A stretch of 64,000 bases of DNA from Kiritimatiellaeota bacterium B1221 (GTDB lineage Bacteria > Verrucomicrobiota > Kiritimatiellia > SS1-B-03-39 > UBA6053). Under the pieces are notes generated by a model. The model was not told the DNA's origin and did not search any database. It saw only the letters and a list, made by a program, of their open reading frames with translations. Of this stretch, positions 27,024 through 35,341 are shown piece by piece. Position numbers and translations under genes: made by a program. The stretch is from NCBI GenBank assembly GCA_029269125.1, contig JARHXX010000002.1, forward strand, positions 1 through 64,000. The letters run 5' to 3'. Numbering within the stretch: position 1 is the stretch's first letter; each line of letters begins with the position of its first letter.

Positions 27024-27458
27024 ATGAACCTTTACAACTATATGGATGACGATGATGACGATTTGTACGATGACTACGAGGATTATTACGATGATGATGA
27101 TCTGGATGAAGAAGAGGAAGATGATCCCTTCAATCCTTTCGTAGACGAAGAGTACGAAGACGAAGAGATTTTGGCTCCGCGTTCGGCCAGCAGTTATCTT
27201 GATGATCCGGATGAATTTGATCCTGAAGATGAAGATGATCGTCATGATGCCGATTTTGAAGACATTGAGGATATTGATGAGCTTCTGGACTTTGATGCCG
27301 AAGCGGAACGGATCATCGAAGAAGATGACGAAATTCCTCCCGAGGACCTCGCTGTGGATGATGATGAGGACGAAGAAGAGGATGAGGAAGACGAAGAGTT
27401 CCATGACGATGAAGATGAAGACGATTACGAATTTGAGACGGACGATGATGTCCGTTAA
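27024..27458 (+). CDS. Extremely acidic low-complexity protein
   Basis: This 144-residue protein has 83 Asp or Glu residues, four Arg, two His and no Lys, giving a formal charge near -79. Runs of six Asp occur at 8-13. Aromatic residues (Tyr, Phe) are scattered through it, and there is no signal peptide, Cys or membrane segment. It is very probably real: AGGA lies just before the ATG and a strong terminator follows 27 bp after the stop. I do not recognise a family. Possible roles are a nucleic acid mimic, a chaperone for basic proteins, a divalent-cation buffer or a ribosome-associated factor; none is shown. The antisense frame of 225 residues is regarded as a shadow. Confidence 0.75.
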   Translation: MNLYNYMDDDDDDLYDDYEDYYDDDDLDEEEEDDPFNPFVDEEYEDEEILAPRSASSYLDDPDEFDPEDEDDRHDADFEDIEDIDELLDFDAEAERIIEEDDEIPPEDLAVDDDEDEEEDEEDEEFHDDEDEDDYEFETDDDVR

Positions 27459-27484
27459 GATTCTGTAAAAACGCAAAAAGGTTT

Positions 27485-27510
27485 ACGGGGGTGGCAACAC
27501 CCCCGTTTTC
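27485..27510 (+). terminator. Rho-independent terminator of the acidic-protein gene
   Basis: A perfect nine-base stem ACGGGGGTG/CACCCCCGT is closed by a GCAA tetraloop and followed by TTTTC. It lies 27 bp after the stop of the acidic-protein gene. Confidence 0.92.
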
Positions 27511-27601
27511 TTTGTCAGTTTTCAGATGGTTTTCAGAATTTCCCGCTGGTATTCATGCCGATTTTGCGTTCTAATTTCTTAAACCCTTATTCGGAGTAGT
27601 T

Positions 27602-28435
27602 ATGAAAATAAGTGCAATCTTTTACCCTGTTGTGGCTGTGATGGTTTCTTCCTGGGCACTGGCAGATTTCGTTGAATTGAAAAACGGTGAACGCATTGAA
27701 GGTGTCATCCTGTCTGAAAATGATGACAGTATTGAAATTGAAGTGGGGAAAAATGACAATGGCACCATTCGCAGAGTTTTGATTATTCATTCCTCCGAGA
27801 TCAGTTCCTGGGTGGCGGATCAGGACGGACGCATTTCGCGTGAACAAGGGGCGGAGGTCAATCGGTTGGGGGGCACCGAATATATTGAAAGCCTGTTGCA
27901 GAAAGCGGAAGCTCAAATTGAGAAGGGGAACTACAACGAGGGGATCAGGCAATTTGGGGATGCTGCGGATTTGGCCGTCCAAAATTTGGACGGGTTAGCA
28001 GACCATGACCGTACGGAGGCTTTGAAAGTTCGGGCGCACGCCTTGCGTTTACAATTGGCGGCGCTTGAAGGGAAAGCTGAATCGATAGAGAAAAAATCCG
28101 ATGGCATTGAGGAGGAGATGGAGGACTGGAAAGAACAGCTGGAGGATGATATTGAGAAGTACGAGAAGGACAAAGAAGACTATGACGATGAAAAAACGAA
28201 TCGGCATGTAGAGCTGGGAAAGCGGCATCAGCAATCCGATTTGGTGATGCGGGAGGAAGAACTGGTTAAACGGAAAATGGCCTATAATGAAAAACGAATC
28301 CAGGTGGATGCCTATTTGGAGCGTTCTGAAAAAGATTTGATCAAAACCAAAACTCAAATCAAGTTGGTGGAAGAACGGGTGGATCAGGCAGAAGATGATG
28401 TCAAAGCTTCGGCACGTAAAAAGTCTCGCCGGTAA
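27602..28435 (+). CDS. Exported protein with N-terminal beta domain and coiled coil
   Basis: This is a 277-residue protein. A signal peptide (about 1-21, ending WALA) leads into a small beta domain (22-75). Its pattern, VELKNGERIEGVILSENDD, resembles SH3-like modules found in exported proteins of Planctomycetes and Verrucomicrobia. A helical, TPR-like stretch (about 90-140) precedes a highly charged coiled coil (about 145-270) ending in KKSRR. GGAG precedes the ATG. The gene for a glutaminyl-peptide cyclotransferase follows ten bases later, so the pair may be an operon. The function is unknown. Confidence 0.75.
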   Translation: MKISAIFYPVVAVMVSSWALADFVELKNGERIEGVILSENDDSIEIEVGKNDNGTIRRVLIIHSSEISSWVADQDGRISREQGAEVNRLGGTEYIESLLQKAEAQIEKGNYNEGIRQFGDAADLAVQNLDGLADHDRTEALKVRAHALRLQLAALEGKAESIEKKSDGIEEEMEDWKEQLEDDIEKYEKDKEDYDDEKTNRHVELGKRHQQSDLVMREEELVKRKMAYNEKRIQVDAYLERSEKDLIKTKTQIKLVEERVDQAEDDVKASARKKSRR

Positions 28436-28444
28436 AGGTCGGTG

Positions 28445-29212
28445 ATGAGAATTCTCCCCCGGAATCTTTTTCTCTGTTTCGTCGTGGTTTGTTCGGCGGG
28501 TGCAGGGTTTTCCGAACCGGTGGTCCGGCCCAGAATTTTGGGGCGAAAACCTCATGACCAAGCCGCGTTTACCCAGGGACTGTTGATCGATAAAAAGAGT
28601 TGGCTGGAGAGTACCGGGCTGTATGGAAAGTCGGAACTGCGTGAAATAGACCGTGAGAACGGCAAGGTTTTACAAATGCTCTCTTTGCCGGCGGAACAGT
28701 TTGGTGAGGGGTTGGCCTTGCTGGATGGCAAGTTGTATCAGCTCACCTGGCGTGCGGGCACTTGCAGGGTTATTGATCGAGAAACGTTTAAGCTCTTAAA
28801 GACCTTTCCCTATGCGGGCGAGGGCTGGGGGTTGGCCTCAGACGGACAGGTGTTGTATTTGAGTGACGGCACGTCGGTGATCCGGGTGATGGACCCGCAG
28901 ACTTTTAAAGAGGTCCGGCGCTTCCAGGTGCAGGGATCCAAGGGGCCGCTGGTGGGCTTGAACGAGCTGGAGTGGATCGAAGGGGAGCTTTGGGGCAACA
29001 TCTATGGTCAGAAAATGATTGCCCGCATCCATCCGCAGTCAGGTAAGGTGATTGGTTTTGTGGATTTACGGCATTTGCCGATGATGATGGATCAGCATCA
29101 GGAGCAGGACGTACTCAATGGTATTGCCCGGGATCCGGAATCCGGTGAAATTTGGGTGACGGGTAAATTCTGGAAGGCCTTGTACCAAATCGAGTGGCCG
29201 GTGACGCCATAG
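28445..29212 (+). CDS. Glutaminyl-peptide cyclotransferase-like beta-propeller
   Basis: This 255-residue exported protein (signal peptide about 1-24) matches the plant/bacterial glutamine cyclotransferase family, a five-bladed propeller that converts N-terminal Gln to pyroglutamate. Diagnostic blocks are HDQAAFTQGL, LESTGLYGKSELR, LYQLTW, GEGWGL, GLNELEWI and VLNGIARD. The ATG at 28445 is preferred to the GTG three bases earlier, with AAGG upstream. The next gene is a processing protease, 61 bp away, so both may modify exported proteins. Confidence 0.88.
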   Translation: MRILPRNLFLCFVVVCSAGAGFSEPVVRPRILGRKPHDQAAFTQGLLIDKKSWLESTGLYGKSELREIDRENGKVLQMLSLPAEQFGEGLALLDGKLYQLTWRAGTCRVIDRETFKLLKTFPYAGEGWGLASDGQVLYLSDGTSVIRVMDPQTFKEVRRFQVQGSKGPLVGLNELEWIEGELWGNIYGQKMIARIHPQSGKVIGFVDLRHLPMMMDQHQEQDVLNGIARDPESGEIWVTGKFWKALYQIEWPVTP

Positions 29213-29273
29213 CTTCTCATTCAGGAGTCCTGCTTTCCCTTCTGTTCTAATCTTCAGGTTCAGGGGTTGTGCG

Positions 29274-30548
29274 ATGAGACATTTGCCTTTATGTTGTCTT
29301 TCCATGATGAATCCTCTTTTTAAATCTTGCTTGTCGTTTGTGTTGGTATGTGGCTGGGGCCTTTGGGCGCAGGATACGGGAGATCTTCAACTGTCCGATG
29401 AACCCGAGGTGCCGAGCGGGGCAAAGTTGGCCTATGAACAAATCGCCCGCTTCACGGTGGCGATGGAACAGATTCACGATTTGTATGTGAAATCCGGAGA
29501 GGAAGTCAGCTATGACGAACTGATTGACGGGGCCATTAAAGGCATGATGTCCAATTTGGATTCTTACAGCCAGTACATGAAGTCGGATACGCTGAAGAGT
29601 TTGCAGGAAACGACGCAAGGGGCTTTTGGCGGGGTTGGGATTGTGATTAACCGAAGCGGGGACTGGATCACGGTGGTCTCTCCGATTGAAGATTCTCCGG
29701 GTTGGAATGCGGGGTTGATGGCGGGGGATCAAATACGTCAGATTGATGGCCGGTCTGCCAGGGGAATTCGCATAGAGGATGCGGTGAATCAATTACGCGG
29801 GGAACCGGGAACCGAAGTGCGGGTGCAAATACGCCGGCCTTCGGAAAGCAAATCTTTTGAGGTGACGCTGACCCGTTCAGAAATTAAAAATCCCAGTGTA
29901 ACCGGCACCCGGGTACTGGAAGATGGCATCGGCTATGTGCGGGTGAGTACGTTTACCCGCAATACCGCGCAATTACTGCGCAGAGAATTGACGGCGCTGA
30001 AACGGAAAGACGTCAAGGGCATTGTCTTGGATTTACGCGGAAACCCCGGTGGGCTTTTGGGGGCCGCCGTGGACGTGGCCGGATTGTTTCTGCCTCAGGA
30101 GAGTTTGGTGGTGTATACCCAATCACGTGAGCCCGGTGAACGGAAGGATTATTTTACTTCCACCGCGCCGCATCGGTTGCATCCAAAATTGGTCATTCTT
30201 ATTAATGGCGGGTCGGCCAGTGCTTCGGAAGTGGTCTCCGGTGCTTTACAGGATCATGAACGTGCGATTTTGGTGGGAGAAACCAGTTTTGGGAAAGCAT
30301 CGGTGCAAAGCATTGTGCCTTTGCCGGACGGGTCGGCCTTAAAGCTGACCACTGCCAGTTATTTCACCCCGAAAGATCGGCAAATTCATGAACGGGGGAT
30401 TGATCCGGATGAGGAGGTTAGCCTGCCCCTGCGGCGCTGGTTTCTGTTGCAGGAAGAAATTGAAGAGGGGGATTGGACCCAGGATCCGCAACTGATGAAA
30501 GCTGTGGAGCTTCTTCGCAAGGAAGTCAAAGTTGAAGGAGATTCTTAA
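29274..30548 (+). CDS. C-terminal processing peptidase, S41 family
   Basis: This 424-residue periplasmic serine protease has a signal segment, a PDZ domain (about 115-190) and an S41 catalytic domain. The nucleophile lies in SASASE (314-319) and the general base is Lys341 in ETSFGKAS. Such proteases cut exported or envelope proteins near their C-termini. The start is ambiguous: 29274 has AGGGG upstream, while Met12 (29307) would give a cleaner signal peptide. Its TAA overlaps the tsaD ATG. A strong AAGGAG for tsaD lies inside its 3' end. Confidence 0.92.
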   Translation: MRHLPLCCLSMMNPLFKSCLSFVLVCGWGLWAQDTGDLQLSDEPEVPSGAKLAYEQIARFTVAMEQIHDLYVKSGEEVSYDELIDGAIKGMMSNLDSYSQYMKSDTLKSLQETTQGAFGGVGIVINRSGDWITVVSPIEDSPGWNAGLMAGDQIRQIDGRSARGIRIEDAVNQLRGEPGTEVRVQIRRPSESKSFEVTLTRSEIKNPSVTGTRVLEDGIGYVRVSTFTRNTAQLLRRELTALKRKDVKGIVLDLRGNPGGLLGAAVDVAGLFLPQESLVVYTQSREPGERKDYFTSTAPHRLHPKLVILINGGSASASEVVSGALQDHERAILVGETSFGKASVQSIVPLPDGSALKLTTASYFTPKDRQIHERGIDPDEEVSLPLRRWFLLQEEIEEGDWTQDPQLMKAVELLRKEVKVEGDS

Positions 30549-31588
30549 TGCGTATTCTGGGTATTGAATCTTCATGTGACGAAACGGCAGTGGCGGTCTT
30601 GGAATCCCCCCTGGTGGTTCGATCATCCGTGGTTGCCTCACAAATTGCGGCACATCAGCCCTATGGCGGGGTGGTGCCGGAGTTGGCTGCGCGTGAGCAC
30701 GTGAAAGCCTTTCCCCCGGTGTTGGAGGCCGCAATGCGGGAATCGGGATTGGATTGGCCGGATTTAGACGGGATTGCGGTGACCCAGGGGCCCGGTTTGT
30801 CGAGTTCGCTGCTGTCCGGCCTGTCAGTGGCACGGGGCTTGTCCCAACGGCTGAAATTGCCTCTCTATCCTGTGCATCATTTGGAAGCTCATATGTTGAG
30901 CCTCTACTTTTCGGAAAGCCGTCCGGAAAATCCTTGTCCGGCCTTGGTGATGTTGGTGACGGGCGGACATACGGCCATGATTCGCATGAATGCGCCCGGA
31001 GATTATGACGTGTTGGGGCGGTCGATTGATGATGCGGCTGGAGAGGCTTTGGACAAGGGGGCACGGTTGCTGGGTTTGGATTATCCGGGCGGGCCGGAAA
31101 TTGAGAAGTTGGCTTTGACTGCCGGCGGAGAGGGGCCTGTTTTCCCGCGGGGGCTGCCTGCGGGGGAGGAGGCGTTATCGCGGGGGGGCGATTATGCGTT
31201 TAGTTTCAGCGGTCTGAAGACCTCCTTGCGATATCATCTGGAGCATCATGCGGACGCTGATTTACCGGCGGTCGCGGCATCTTATCAGCAGGCGGTGATG
31301 GAAACTTTAATGACCCGGGCAGAACAGGCACTTGAAAATGAAGCCGGGTTTGCCTGTGTGGCTTGTGTTGGCGGGGTAGCGAAAAATTCATATTTACGCG
31401 AGGGTCTGGAAGGGCTCTGTGAGAAACGGGCATTACCCCTGATTACGGTGCCCTTGGAATATTGTACCGACAATGCGGCGATGATTGCCGCAGTCCCCCT
31501 TTTACGGGAATGTGGGGAAGCCCAAGCGGATTTGGGTATCGATCCGAATTTGGTTCTGCAGGGTCTGAAAATGCGGGGGCGGGGCTAA
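30548..31588 (+). CDS. tsaD: tRNA N6-adenosine threonylcarbamoyltransferase
   Basis: This 346-residue enzyme transfers threonylcarbamoyl from TC-AMP to A37 of ANN-decoding tRNAs. It belongs to the Kae1/Qri7 ASKHA fold. IESSCDET near the start and the metal-binding His111 and His115 in VHHLEAHML are typical, as are LVTGGHTAM, GEALDKGARLLGLDYPGG and the CTDNAAM block near the end. The start codon overlaps the protease stop as TAATG. An RluA-type RNA modification gene follows 54 bp later. Confidence 0.97.
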   Translation: MRILGIESSCDETAVAVLESPLVVRSSVVASQIAAHQPYGGVVPELAAREHVKAFPPVLEAAMRESGLDWPDLDGIAVTQGPGLSSSLLSGLSVARGLSQRLKLPLYPVHHLEAHMLSLYFSESRPENPCPALVMLVTGGHTAMIRMNAPGDYDVLGRSIDDAAGEALDKGARLLGLDYPGGPEIEKLALTAGGEGPVFPRGLPAGEEALSRGGDYAFSFSGLKTSLRYHLEHHADADLPAVAASYQQAVMETLMTRAEQALENEAGFACVACVGGVAKNSYLREGLEGLCEKRALPLITVPLEYCTDNAAMIAAVPLLRECGEAQADLGIDPNLVLQGLKMRGRG

Positions 31589-31642
31589 CGCAAGCTATGG
31601 ATTTCGCTCGTGCTTTGACTCACAAACTGCTAGTTGCATGCC

Positions 31643-32383
31643 ATGAGCAACGCCCCCAAACCTTTTAAATCCGCCCCAAAAAAATATCAGCCCCGCGGCG
31701 CACCGGTCATCTATGAAGACCGGGATGTGATTGTGATCAACAAAGCCTGCGGCTTGCTGTCGGTGAGTTATGACGAAAAACATCGGGATACCGCGTATCA
31801 CCGTCTGTTTGATTTTGTGCGCAAGGGAAATCCCAAGTCCAAAGCCCGCATTTTTATGGTGCATCGCATCGACCGGGATACTTCCGGATTGCTTTTGTTT
31901 GCCAAAACCCCGGAAGCCCGCAAATATTTGTTGGATGAATGGAAAAATTTCAGCAAGCAGTATTGTGCACTGGTTTATGGTCAGCCCAGGGCTTCGGAAG
32001 GGATTTTGACCTCTTACCTGCTGGAAGATGAAAAACATGTGATGCAAACGGTGGGGGAAGGAGAAGGGGGACAGTATGCGAAGACGGGTTATAAAGTTCT
32101 TCAGACCTCTAAGAAATTTTCGTTGGTGGAGGTGAACTTGTTCACCGGACGTAAAAATCAAATCCGGGCACAATTTGCCGATATGGGGCATCCGGTGGTG
32201 GGGGACCGCAAATACGGACACGTGGAAGTGGTGACAGGAAAAAGATTGTTTCTGCACGCGGCCGAAATGACCATTAAACATCCTTTCACCAAAGAACCGA
32301 TTACGTTTAAAGCACCGGTGCCTCCGGCTTTTGATGCAATGCTCACCGGAAAACGGGAGCCCAAAGCCAAAAACGTCAAATGA
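31643..32383 (+). CDS. RluA-family pseudouridine synthase
   Basis: This 246-residue enzyme isomerises uridine in rRNA or tRNA. The catalytic Asp is Asp77 in VHRIDRDTSGLLLFAK, and NLFTGRKNQIRAQFADMGHPVVGDRKYG is the typical C-terminal region. No S4 domain is attached. The frame is open from TTG at 31634, but the ATG at 31643 is preferred. The stop overlaps the CPBP protease start as ATGA. The target base cannot be assigned from sequence. Confidence 0.92.
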   Translation: MSNAPKPFKSAPKKYQPRGAPVIYEDRDVIVINKACGLLSVSYDEKHRDTAYHRLFDFVRKGNPKSKARIFMVHRIDRDTSGLLLFAKTPEARKYLLDEWKNFSKQYCALVYGQPRASEGILTSYLLEDEKHVMQTVGEGEGGQYAKTGYKVLQTSKKFSLVEVNLFTGRKNQIRAQFADMGHPVVGDRKYGHVEVVTGKRLFLHAAEMTIKHPFTKEPITFKAPVPPAFDAMLTGKREPKAKNVK

Positions 32384-32994
32384 AGCCGGTGTCTGAGCCC
32401 CTGCCGCTCTACTGGGGATTGCTTCCCTCGATTGCGACGTTGATAGGGATGTGGGTTTTAGGTGAAGCTTTGCTGGCGGTCATGATTTATCATGCCGGAA
32501 TCTTCGGATGTTTGTTGTGGAAAAAGTTTTCCTTGGACGAGGGGGGCCGCGGATTGAATCTGCCGTTGTTTGCAGGATTGGGTTCGATATGCCTGCTCAC
32601 CTGGCCGATGATCCACCTGCTGTGGCCCCTGATGGTTTTGCCGGGGGTGGAATTAGGGGAGTTACTGATGAAATGGCGGATCAGTGGGGGGACGGTTTGG
32701 GTGTTTGTGATTTATTCGGTCACGATTCATCCTGTACTGGAAGAAAGCTTTTGGCGGGGTATGATGCCGGACCATTGGGGGAGTGATGTCCTCTTTGCAG
32801 GATTTCATCTGATTGTTTTGGCTTTTCTGGTGCAGATCATTTGGCTGCCGGCGGTCTTTTCGGTTTTGGCGGCCGCCTCATTTATTTGGCGGCAGGCCGT
32901 GAGAAAAACCGGAGGGCTGGCCGTGCCGATCCTGACCCATGCCCTGGCGGATTTGGGGGTGATCTTGGCTGTGCGCGGGTTACTGGCAGGGTAG
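32380..32994 (+). CDS. CPBP-family intramembrane protease
   Basis: This 204-residue membrane protein has about six hydrophobic segments. It carries the CAAX protease/bacteriocin-processing signature: E121-E122-xxx-R126 (EESFWR), F139-xxx-H143 (FAGFH) and H187-xxx-D191 (HALAD). The usual last residue of the third motif is Asn; Asp is seen in some members. It is translated with an RluA synthase, with no obvious functional link. Its substrate is unknown. Confidence 0.82.
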   Translation: MKPVSEPLPLYWGLLPSIATLIGMWVLGEALLAVMIYHAGIFGCLLWKKFSLDEGGRGLNLPLFAGLGSICLLTWPMIHLLWPLMVLPGVELGELLMKWRISGGTVWVFVIYSVTIHPVLEESFWRGMMPDHWGSDVLFAGFHLIVLAFLVQIIWLPAVFSVLAAASFIWRQAVRKTGGLAVPILTHALADLGVILAVRGLLAG

Positions 32995-33157
32995 CCGCGA
33001 TACTCCTGTGATTGAAACGGATGATTTGCGCGTCTGCGGTTTGCTCACCGGCGAGTATGATCAAGTTACGTCATAGCGTGTGGGGGATCTAAAATAGAAA
33101 AGGTCTGGAGTACGCTTTTGATTTGTCAATTCCCTGCCTTTTGCGTATGGGAACCGC

Positions 33158-34426
33158 ATGTTAGACATCAAATCCCTTCGAGAAAATCCTGAAGCCGCAA
33201 AAACCAAGTGGGCCAGCCGTGGTCTGGACGTGGATGTTGAGGCCCTATTGGCTAAAGATGTTCGCCGACGCGAAATCATCACTGAGTTAGAGCAGTTGCA
33301 ACACACCCGCAAGGCTTCCAGTAAAGAGATCGGCATGAAAAAGAAGGCCGGGGAGGATGCCACGGAAGCCATGGCGGCTGTTCGTGCGATCGGAGATCAA
33401 ATTTCCGCCTTGGAAAAAGAAAAAGCGGAAGTGAATGAAGCTTTGGATCTTGAACTGTTGTCTTTACCTAATTTTCCCCATGACTCTGTGCCTGTGGGTC
33501 ATAGTGAAGCCGACAATCCGGTGATTCGCACCTGGGGACAGCCCGTTGAAATGGACTTTGAGCCCAAAGCACACTGGGAACTGGCGGAAGCGTTGGGGAT
33601 CTTTGAATTTGAACGTGCGGCCGCCATCAGTGGCGCAGGTTTCTCCTGTTTGACCGGCGCCGCCGCCCGGCTGAGCCGCGGATTGATTTCCTTTATGCTG
33701 GATTTGCACATCACCGAGCACGGATACACCGAAGTGCAGGTGCCTTTGCTGGTGAATGATGACGCGATGACCGGAACCGGTCAGTTGCCCAAATTTGCGG
33801 AAGAGCTGTATCGGGTGCCGGAGGACAATCTTTGGTTGATTCCCACAGCCGAAGTGCCGGTGACCAATCTGTATCGTGACCATATATTTGATGCGGATGA
33901 TCTGCCCATGAGTTTGACGGCGCACACGCCCTGTTTCCGTCGGGAAGCCGGCGCGGCCGGAAAAATGACCCGGGGCATGAACCGTTTGCATCAGTTTGAC
34001 AAAGTGGAGATGGTGAAGTTTGTGAAGCCCGCCGACTCCTATGCCGAACTGGAAAAACTCACCGGACATGCTGAAGCGGTACTGCAGAAACTTGGATTAC
34101 ATTACCGGGTGATTACGCTCTGTACCGGCGATGTGGGTTTCTCCTCCGCGAAAACTTATGACATCGAACTCTGGGCGCCCGGGCAGCAGGCCTGGTTGGA
34201 GGTCTCCTCCTGCAGTAATTTCGAAGATTTCCAGGCGCGCCGCGCGAAAATCCGTTACCGCAATGAGCAGGGCAAGCCCGTGATGGTGCATACCCTCAAT
34301 GGTTCCGGGGTTGCATTGCCGCGGTTGCTGGTTGCAATTTTGGAACAGGGTCAGCAGGCGGATGGCAGTATCGTGATTCCGGAAGTGCTCCGCCCCTACA
34401 TGGGTGGCATGGAAAAGATAGGATGA
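33158..34426 (+). CDS. serS: Seryl-tRNA synthetase
   Basis: This 422-residue class II synthetase charges tRNA-Ser. An N-terminal helical arm (about 1-105) precedes the catalytic domain. Motif 2 contains PCFRREAGAAGKMTRG and motif 3 contains NGSGVALPRLLVAILE. The segment LEVSSCSNFEDFQARR is characteristic of the bacterial enzyme. It stands alone. The 163-bp leader (32995-33157) contains TAAAAT but no convincing -35 box and no T-box structure that I could recognise. Confidence 0.97.
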   Translation: MLDIKSLRENPEAAKTKWASRGLDVDVEALLAKDVRRREIITELEQLQHTRKASSKEIGMKKKAGEDATEAMAAVRAIGDQISALEKEKAEVNEALDLELLSLPNFPHDSVPVGHSEADNPVIRTWGQPVEMDFEPKAHWELAEALGIFEFERAAAISGAGFSCLTGAAARLSRGLISFMLDLHITEHGYTEVQVPLLVNDDAMTGTGQLPKFAEELYRVPEDNLWLIPTAEVPVTNLYRDHIFDADDLPMSLTAHTPCFRREAGAAGKMTRGMNRLHQFDKVEMVKFVKPADSYAELEKLTGHAEAVLQKLGLHYRVITLCTGDVGFSSAKTYDIELWAPGQQAWLEVSSCSNFEDFQARRAKIRYRNEQGKPVMVHTLNGSGVALPRLLVAILEQGQQADGSIVIPEVLRPYMGGMEKIG

Positions 34427-34453
34427 GGACTTCAGGTCGAAGATGAGAAAATT

Positions 34454-34526
34454 CGAACGTTGAACGTCCAACCCTGAGTCTCGAAGGTCGATGTGTTTCT
34501 TTCAATGTTTAATTTTCGACCTTTGA
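34454..34526. repeat. Intergenic inverted repeat (family A, second copy)
   Basis: CGAACGTTGAACG (34454-34466) starts an element resembling that at 15791-15860. TCGAAGGTCGA (34481-34491) pairs with TCGACCTTTGA (34516-34526) with one mismatch. It lies 28 bp after serS and may end its transcription. The rest of the gap to 34618 shows nothing clear. Confidence 0.6.
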
Positions 34527-34618
34527 CCGATGTTAAGATCTCTCACCTATAGCTCCTCCGAATATTTCTCTTCTACTTGGCTTGAATATGGCGGGATGCA
34601 GACTAACGTTTCTTCCTT

Positions 34619-35341
34619 ATGTCCCTGAAACACATTCCCTCCTTTTTCTTTCTTTTGATATTTCTGAGTGCGTGCAGCCGTAAGGTGGAAGTACGTGAAT
34701 ATGTGGAGGTGGTTCAACTCCCTCCGCAATCCCGTCCGCAAATGGCTTCCCAGAGTCAGGATCCCATGCGTGCCGGTCCTTTGTCGGTTGCGCCCACGCT
34801 GGAGAATCTGCCGGCGGATCATCCGACCCTGGACGGCATGCATCCGCCAGTAGCCGGTGGAGGCGCCGGACCCAACATGATGATGGGCCGCGAGTCGGAA
34901 GTGCCTCCCGCGCCGGAAGTGACCGGCCTGAGCTGGACGGTTCCTGCCGGATGGACGCATAAAAACGGGGGCGGGATGCGTTTGGCGGAGTTTTATCCCG
35001 ATCCTGAAAATGCCGCGGCGGTGGTGACTCTGATTCCGCTCTCCGGTTCCGCAGGGTCTATGGATGCAAATATTGCGCGTTGGCGGGGACAGGTGGGACT
35101 GGATCCCTCTCAAAAAGTGCCGCTGCAACATATCGACGGAAAAATGCATTTTGAATATATCACTTTTTTGGATGAATCCCAAAAAGGACAACAGGCTCAA
35201 ACCATTATTGCGGCCATTTATCAGCAACCACAGCGGACGTTGTTCTTGAAATTTATGGGGCCCACCGAAACGGTGGCCTCATTTGAATCCGATTTCCTGA
35301 AGCTGGCGGCCTCACTGGATCAGCAGGAGGGTGCACAATGA
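34619..35341 (+). CDS. Lipoprotein linked to cytochrome c maturation genes
   Basis: This 240-residue protein has a lipobox FLSAC (Cys19), a Pro/Gln/Met-rich linker (about 35-100), and a C-terminal domain (about 103-235) starting LSWTVPAGWTHKNGG, with a pattern of alternating strands. I recognise no family with certainty. Its stop overlaps the ResB-like start as ATGA, with a strong GGAGGG for that gene inside its end. The operon suggests a role at the outside of the membrane in haem or cytochrome assembly, or in respiration, but that is inference. Confidence 0.72.
   Translation: MSLKHIPSFFFLLIFLSACSRKVEVREYVEVVQLPPQSRPQMASQSQDPMRAGPLSVAPTLENLPADHPTLDGMHPPVAGGGAGPNMMMGRESEVPPAPEVTGLSWTVPAGWTHKNGGGMRLAEFYPDPENAAAVVTLIPLSGSAGSMDANIARWRGQVGLDPSQKVPLQHIDGKMHFEYITFLDESQKGQQAQTIIAAIYQQPQRTLFLKFMGPTETVASFESDFLKLAASLDQQEGAQ

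Noticed and set aside
26799-27476. 225-codon open frame antisense to the acidic-protein gene
   Set aside because: Its Ile/Val/Phe-rich product is what the complement of GAT/GAA-rich coding sequence must give; it overlaps hemB and has no ribosome site or terminator of its own.
30339-31064. 241-codon frame on the minus strand
   Set aside because: Antisense to the protease and tsaD genes; Pro/Arg/His-rich composition typical of a shadow frame.
32995-33157. Possible T-box or tRNA upstream of serS
   Set aside because: No T-box core sequence, specifier loop or cloverleaf could be traced; only an isolated TAAAAT was seen.
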